Shown piece after piece: positions 59,813 through 64,000 of a DNA stretch of 64,000 bases. Both the position numbers and the translations under genes were made by a program. The notes below the pieces were generated by a model. It did not search any database and had not been told where the DNA came from. It saw only the letters and a list, made by a program, of their open reading frames with translations. This stretch comes from Dipylidium caninum (lineage: Eukaryota; Platyhelminthes; Cestoda; Cyclophyllidea; Dipylidiidae), in contig QEYB01000448.1 of NCBI GenBank assembly GCA_017562135.1, positions 744,001-808,000 on the forward strand, written 5' to 3'. How positions within the stretch are numbered: position 1 is the stretch's first letter; every line of letters starts with the position of its first letter.

Positions 59813-62800
59813 CACAGAGCCACCCTCGTTCTTACGGAGTTGTTTTCGGCATTTGATCGCCACCAGCAGCTTTTCACCAAAGGGTAAATTGTACTTCATG
59901 CGCCGGCTAATACGCTCTCCTCGCTGCATGCGTAGACATTTGTTCGGTTTTATTAACTACCGCGTCTTTTTCAACGCCAATAAGTTGGTTTGTTTGTTCG
60001 GACAACAATGCTGAGAGTCGGCCGACATCCTACCACGATCATGCCATCAATTCGTGTTGGATTGTGTGTCTCATTGAAATGGTGGGATAAAAAGGGAATA
60101 GGGTATTCCCTTTAGCGGAAATGTTGAAGCATCATTGAGGTTAAGATCCAAGTTCATCATTGAGCGGGGACGTATGTAGCGGCAGTTAGTGTGGACAGAC
60201 CAAAACTTATGGAAGTAATGATCTCAGACGTCTTCCAAACGCCTCCTTAATACGTGTTGGCTGATGGAGACAGACAAAGTTAGGCATATATGCTTTCTAT
60301 GTCGACGGAAGTGAAGACTCTCGCCCGCAAGACGGGATTCCTTTTCCGCTACTCCCAATATCATGTTTCGAGTGGTGCAAAAAGGGCCCGAAAGGCTAAT
60401 GTCGACCCGGCGGCCGACCTTCACACCATAAACTCTCCAATACCGAAAAGTGAGGATCCAAATGAACCAGGACGAGCACCGAGACATTTCAATGCCTCCA
60501 GGCTAATGAAGTGATAGCCTTCGGAGCAGCCTTGTGCCGAGTACATGATCCGCGCTTTACACGACTCGCGATTTAGTGGCAGGAATTTTAGTGCCTACTT
60601 TTAGCTACTCGCCGAAGCCTCAGTAAGCGATCAACGAATGCGGTATCTCCGACGGCAATATTGTCCTCTGATAATTGTCACCAGGACGTCGAACATGGCT
60701 CAGCTGCAGAGGCCCAGTTGCTCCAAGGACCCTCTCCAAATCCCATTTGCTCCAGAGAAGAGGTTGCCATTAAAGCACCTGAAGTGTGTTTCTTTCACTT
60801 TCTTCAAGTAGGAGACAACTTTTTACTAACCAGTCGAGCACACAATTAAATAAATGGATCTGTTACGTAAATAGTCACCAAAAAGACAGGAACGGGAGTT
60901 ATGGTGGTGAAGGGAGAGGAAAGTCCTGGCGAAAACGGACAAGTTAGTGAAGGATTGACGTTCGTCTTATTGTCCGGCTGTACTTCATTCTTCCAATCTG
61001 AGCATTGCACCGCCGGACGACCTGGAGGACGACCTGAGAAGTTGGTAAAGGCAATGATTAGTACCAGAATTTCAAAATGAAAAGGAAAGAGAAAATGAAA
61101 GATTCCTAACTTCAGGTGCATAGGCACTTCTTAATTAAATTTACCCAAACTTACGTTATACTTTACTTGTTTCTGTTTGCACAAATCCACTAATTTAGAC
61201 AAGTGACGAAGATTAGGCAGATTCTCACCACTTTGTGGACCTCTCGCTTTTACCTAGGCTATAGATGGCTTTAAAATTAACTTCCTCTCCACTGACATGC
61301 AAACCGAATTAATATGGGACCCTCATTCGCCTCCACTGCCCCACCAGTGACGGATTTTGTTCATCTAATTATTATAATCTCCCATTCATTTACGACTCAA
61401 GTCTGTTTATAGAAGAAAGCAAATCCCTTCAGTCTTGAGGCAAAGTCTCCCCTTAACGCCCTTGGTGAAGAAGGAAAATAGACAAAGCTACTTATCAAGT
61501 TGAGTCAACTATTTAATTTCGAATCTCCTAAACTCTGGAGGACAAAATTATAATTCTCAAATATTTTACATAAACCTGCTAAAAGCCCGCACCGCTAATT
61601 ACTTCCCCTTTACAGAAGCGATTTCGCTCTAAGCCACTAATTTTAGTTTTAGTTCGCAATGAGCATGCCGTAAGTAAAGGATACAGCCAGGTAACCGCAA
61701 GCGGTGCGGTTTTTAATCCATCCATCGAAGGTAAAAAAAAACTGTTTTTCATAAAGTTTGGCAATCTTTTTAGAGGAATGAGCGCTCTCGCTCGTTCCTT
61801 CCTATATATAAAGTAGAGCTATTATCGCATGCACCAACCAATTTTATCAGTTAGCAAAGCATCAGACGCAAAAATGGATGCGGTTTAGACTTTCACGCGA
61901 CTCCAGTTAAAATTGTAAGTAGTTGTGAATATCGCACTCAGTAGCTGTGCTCCTCAATGGCCAACACCAAGTAATTTCGAACTTCTTTTCAACAGAGCAT
62001 CTTTACAAACGCTTCCCTTGCCTAAGAACCAACCAAGTGAGTGGTGAATTGAAACAATTTATTTGCCCAAGTAAATTAGCCACAAATTAAAAAACCACGA
62101 AGATGACGGCGTACAACAACAAATTAATTACGTTGGAAAGGTTTTAAGGTATACATCACCACAAATGATATGATTTAAGACGATGAGGCCGAAGTTTCGA
62201 ATTAATTTGTATTAATGCAACCGATTTTTGTTTATTTTGGTAATTATGAGGTAATTTTTTTAAAAGTAATCAACTGAGCGACTGATGAGACGGTATCCCA
62301 AGAGTGACTAAGGTAGCCGTGGAAAAATCGCGCCCTGTTCGTCAAGAAATGCCTCTGAGCAAAGAAATTTATCCTTGTGGTTGAGGTAATGACAACCGAG
62401 TCGAGTTGTGAAGACTGAACATTCGCAGGTTTACAAATTGTTTTTATTTTATTTTATTTGAAACAGATTTCATTCGTAGTCATAGTCTTAGAGTCACCTA
62501 GCAATGTATGGTAGTGTTAAGTCGACTTCCATTTATTCGACTAAATAGGAATCATTGAAAGTCTCAAGTTGCCATTTGCAAGCTGGAAAAACCGAAAATA
62601 CCGTGGACCTTAAATAGGGTTTCATCACCCCCCGATGCCAACAATGGGAGGTATTCCTTTACAAGGCCTGTTAAACCCGCAATTTTGTACTCAAACCTAA
62701 CCGCATTTAATTTGGCGGATGGTTGATTCAATTTGGTTCCTACCCTTAAAAGATATCATTAATTGCGAGAAGAGTTGAATAAGACAGCTTAAGAATACTG

Positions 62801-63320
62801 GGAAGTACATATTTGTTAAACGTAGTCATGTGGCATTTACCGTTGTTTTTTGCCAGTGTAATTTCACTCAATACTTTTTACACTCAATGGAAATTTCTCC
62901 AATATTCGTAAGGGTTTTGGTGAAATATAAAAATGTGGCACTGTGCAGCCTATTGAAAAGAAACTAGCAATTTGCAACAATAAAGTAGGTCCTCATCAGG
63001 ATCAATGAGTTGGATAGCAGACCCATGACCTGCTTCCTAAGAGGGCTAAGATCCACCCAAATAATTATTTCGTTTTCGGTTTCCATTTCGCTATTCTCTT
63101 ACCCTGTTGTAATTATGTATAAGTGAATAAACAGATAATATCAAAGTCAATAACAATCAAAGGAAGGGAATTTTACTAAATTAATGCGCAACTCTTATTA
63201 CGTATTCTTAATGTGTTTGTTTTCCTGATTTGCTTTCACAGTATGCCTCGTGTTTTTTAGGTGCGCTAGTTAGTGGTTCACTTTTTTGAATTTCACGAGG
63301 CACGCTTCTGTCCTTCAAGG
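59813..63320. other. intergenic region before the PPR gene
   Basis: No conserved exon is seen. Short frames at 60224-60514 on both strands and 60661-61127 lack motifs. A hairpin with a TATA-like box lies at 61774-61813 (listed separately). The end of the stretch should hold the 5' flank of the PPR gene. Confidence 0.4.
61774..61813 (+). promoter_or_regulatory. inverted repeat directly followed by a TATA-like box
   Basis: AGGAATGAGCG (61774-61784) and CGCTCGTTCCT (61789-61799) form 11-bp arms with one mismatch and a 4-base loop. TATATATAAAG follows at 61803-61813. The layout looks like a core promoter, but no convincing gene starts just downstream; the first ATG there opens a frame of only four codons. 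Confidence 0.3.
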
Positions 63321-64000
63321 ATGTTCTTCTCACGTCAACGATCCGCTCTCTCCCTAGTGTCGCGTCTCGGCCGACTTAAAACCTGGAACTTTCCTACAAA
63401 TCAACAAACTTTTATTTGTCCCACCCACACCCTGAGCAGTGTGCGCTACACGTTTTCTTCTACACTGAGCAATAGAGAAGAAATTCTCGCGGCTAATCCG
63501 GAATACGCTGATAATGCTTTGACACGAGTGAGAACGGCCGAGCGTAACCGTTTGAATATAAGAATGTTGAATCAATCTCAGCAAAAGGCCTACTTTGACA
63601 ATCTTTGGCGGGACATATTGGAAGGTTTGTTGTACCGCCTACGCAATGTCTTATTCCATAGACAAATTTGTCAAAACACCCACAATCGCTCGGTTTCTGC
63701 ATTTAAAATATGACTTTGGGCAAGAGTTCTCGTACGAGGAAACACTAGCTGATCTCAAAAAACTTGGGATCAAACCCGATGCAGTCTGCTTTCTATTGTA
63801 TACTTCTCACTTGCTTTAGATTTTCTTCTCCGTTTTCATTCGAAAGGCTTGCGAGAATGGTGACATGGATGCTACCAGTTTTTACCTGAAAGCCATGCAC
63901 CAAGAGGGTGCTGTTCCAAATGATTACATATTTTCTAAAATTCTCCATGGCTATGTCAAATGCGGGTTAGTTACCAACCGCAGTCCCTTTGATTGCTTTT
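63321..64000 (+). CDS. mitochondrial pentatricopeptide (PPR) protein, LRPPRC-like, partial
   Basis: PPR proteins bind organelle RNA; LRPPRC-type proteins stabilise mitochondrial mRNA. Exon 1 is 63321-63624 and begins with a basic, Ser-rich leader (MFFSRQRSALSLVSRLGRLK) typical of a mitochondrial targeting sequence. Exon 2 is 63662-63783, and a 36-nt intron (63784-63819) leads to exon 3 from 63820. The PPR helices read FSYEETLADLKKLGIKPDA, then IRKACENGDMDATSFYLKAM, then QEGAVPNDYIFSKILHGYVK, with the usual P-D and N-G-D turns. Phases agree across both introns. The gene runs off the end of the window. A GTTAGT donor may end exon 3 near 63965. The assignment to LRPPRC rather than another animal PPR protein is tentative. 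Confidence 0.8.

Noticed and set aside
62178..62210. ACGATGAGGCCGAAG, similar to a synthetic hammerhead core
   Set aside because: The invariant CTGATGA is not present and no flanking stems pair.
62281..62335. CTGATGAG ... GAAA pattern resembling a hammerhead ribozyme core, as found in schistosome satellite DNA
   Set aside because: The first stem II pair would be G-G, and no sequence after the GAAA can form stem III with a cleavage triplet.
1..64000. CRISPR arrays, bacterial operons, integrated viral genomes, tRNA or rRNA genes
   Set aside because: No regular spacer-repeat array, no viral gene set and no tRNA or rRNA core was seen; the window is ordinary animal nuclear DNA.

Overview
The window is nuclear DNA of an animal, with exon-intron genes, GT-AG introns and long non-coding stretches. 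I infer a parasitic flatworm, most likely a tapeworm. The reasons are very short introns (about 27 to 50 nt) next to kilobase-sized ones, start codons lying just after AG acceptor sites as in spliced-leader genes, a flatworm-style neuropeptide F type receptor, and moderate GC. The species cannot be fixed from the sequence alone. Splice sites were placed by hand from reading frame, GT/AG and remembered family conservation, so exon edges are predictions.

Layout. 0-8.4 kb: SLC4-family anion/bicarbonate transporter (+). 12.3-14.1 kb: EDRF1-like gene (+), of which only the N-terminal conserved half is recognisable. 15.7-21.9 kb: multi-exon gene for a helix-rich protein (+), not securely identified, with weak FANCD2-like features at its end. 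22.8-23.7 kb: SKP1 (-). 24.5-25.7 kb: a 43-codon membrane micro-ORF followed 45 bases later by holocytochrome c synthase HCCS (+). 25.6-26.5 kb: tRNA-splicing endonuclease subunit TSEN54 (-), convergent with HCCS. 29.5-30.9 kb: proteasome inhibitor PI31/PSMF1 (+). 34.0-39.4 kb: CNOT9 of the CCR4-NOT complex (+). 40.0-40.7 kb: unrecognised coding candidate. 42.0-47.4 kb: a graveyard of decayed mariner transposons, one copy on + and at least four mosaic copies on -. 48.8-56.0 kb: class A GPCR of the neuropeptide F/Y receptor type in three exons (+). 58.9-59.8 kb: a duplicated unit ending in purine triplet repeats. 63.3-64.0 kb: start of a mitochondrial PPR (LRPPRC-like) gene, cut by the window edge.

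The genes do not form a single pathway. Most are single-copy housekeeping genes: ubiquitin ligase adaptor, haem attachment, tRNA splicing, proteasome regulation, mRNA deadenylation and mitochondrial RNA metabolism. Two membrane proteins, the ion transporter and the peptide receptor, lie among them. I found no CRISPR array, operon-type defence system, viral genome, tRNA or rRNA gene. The most unusual items are the micro-ORF/HCCS pair (possible trans-spliced dicistron), the mosaic mariner cluster with CA repeats grown inside the transposase reading frame, the EDRF1 gene without a recognisable TPR half, and the unidentified 15.7-21.9 kb gene.
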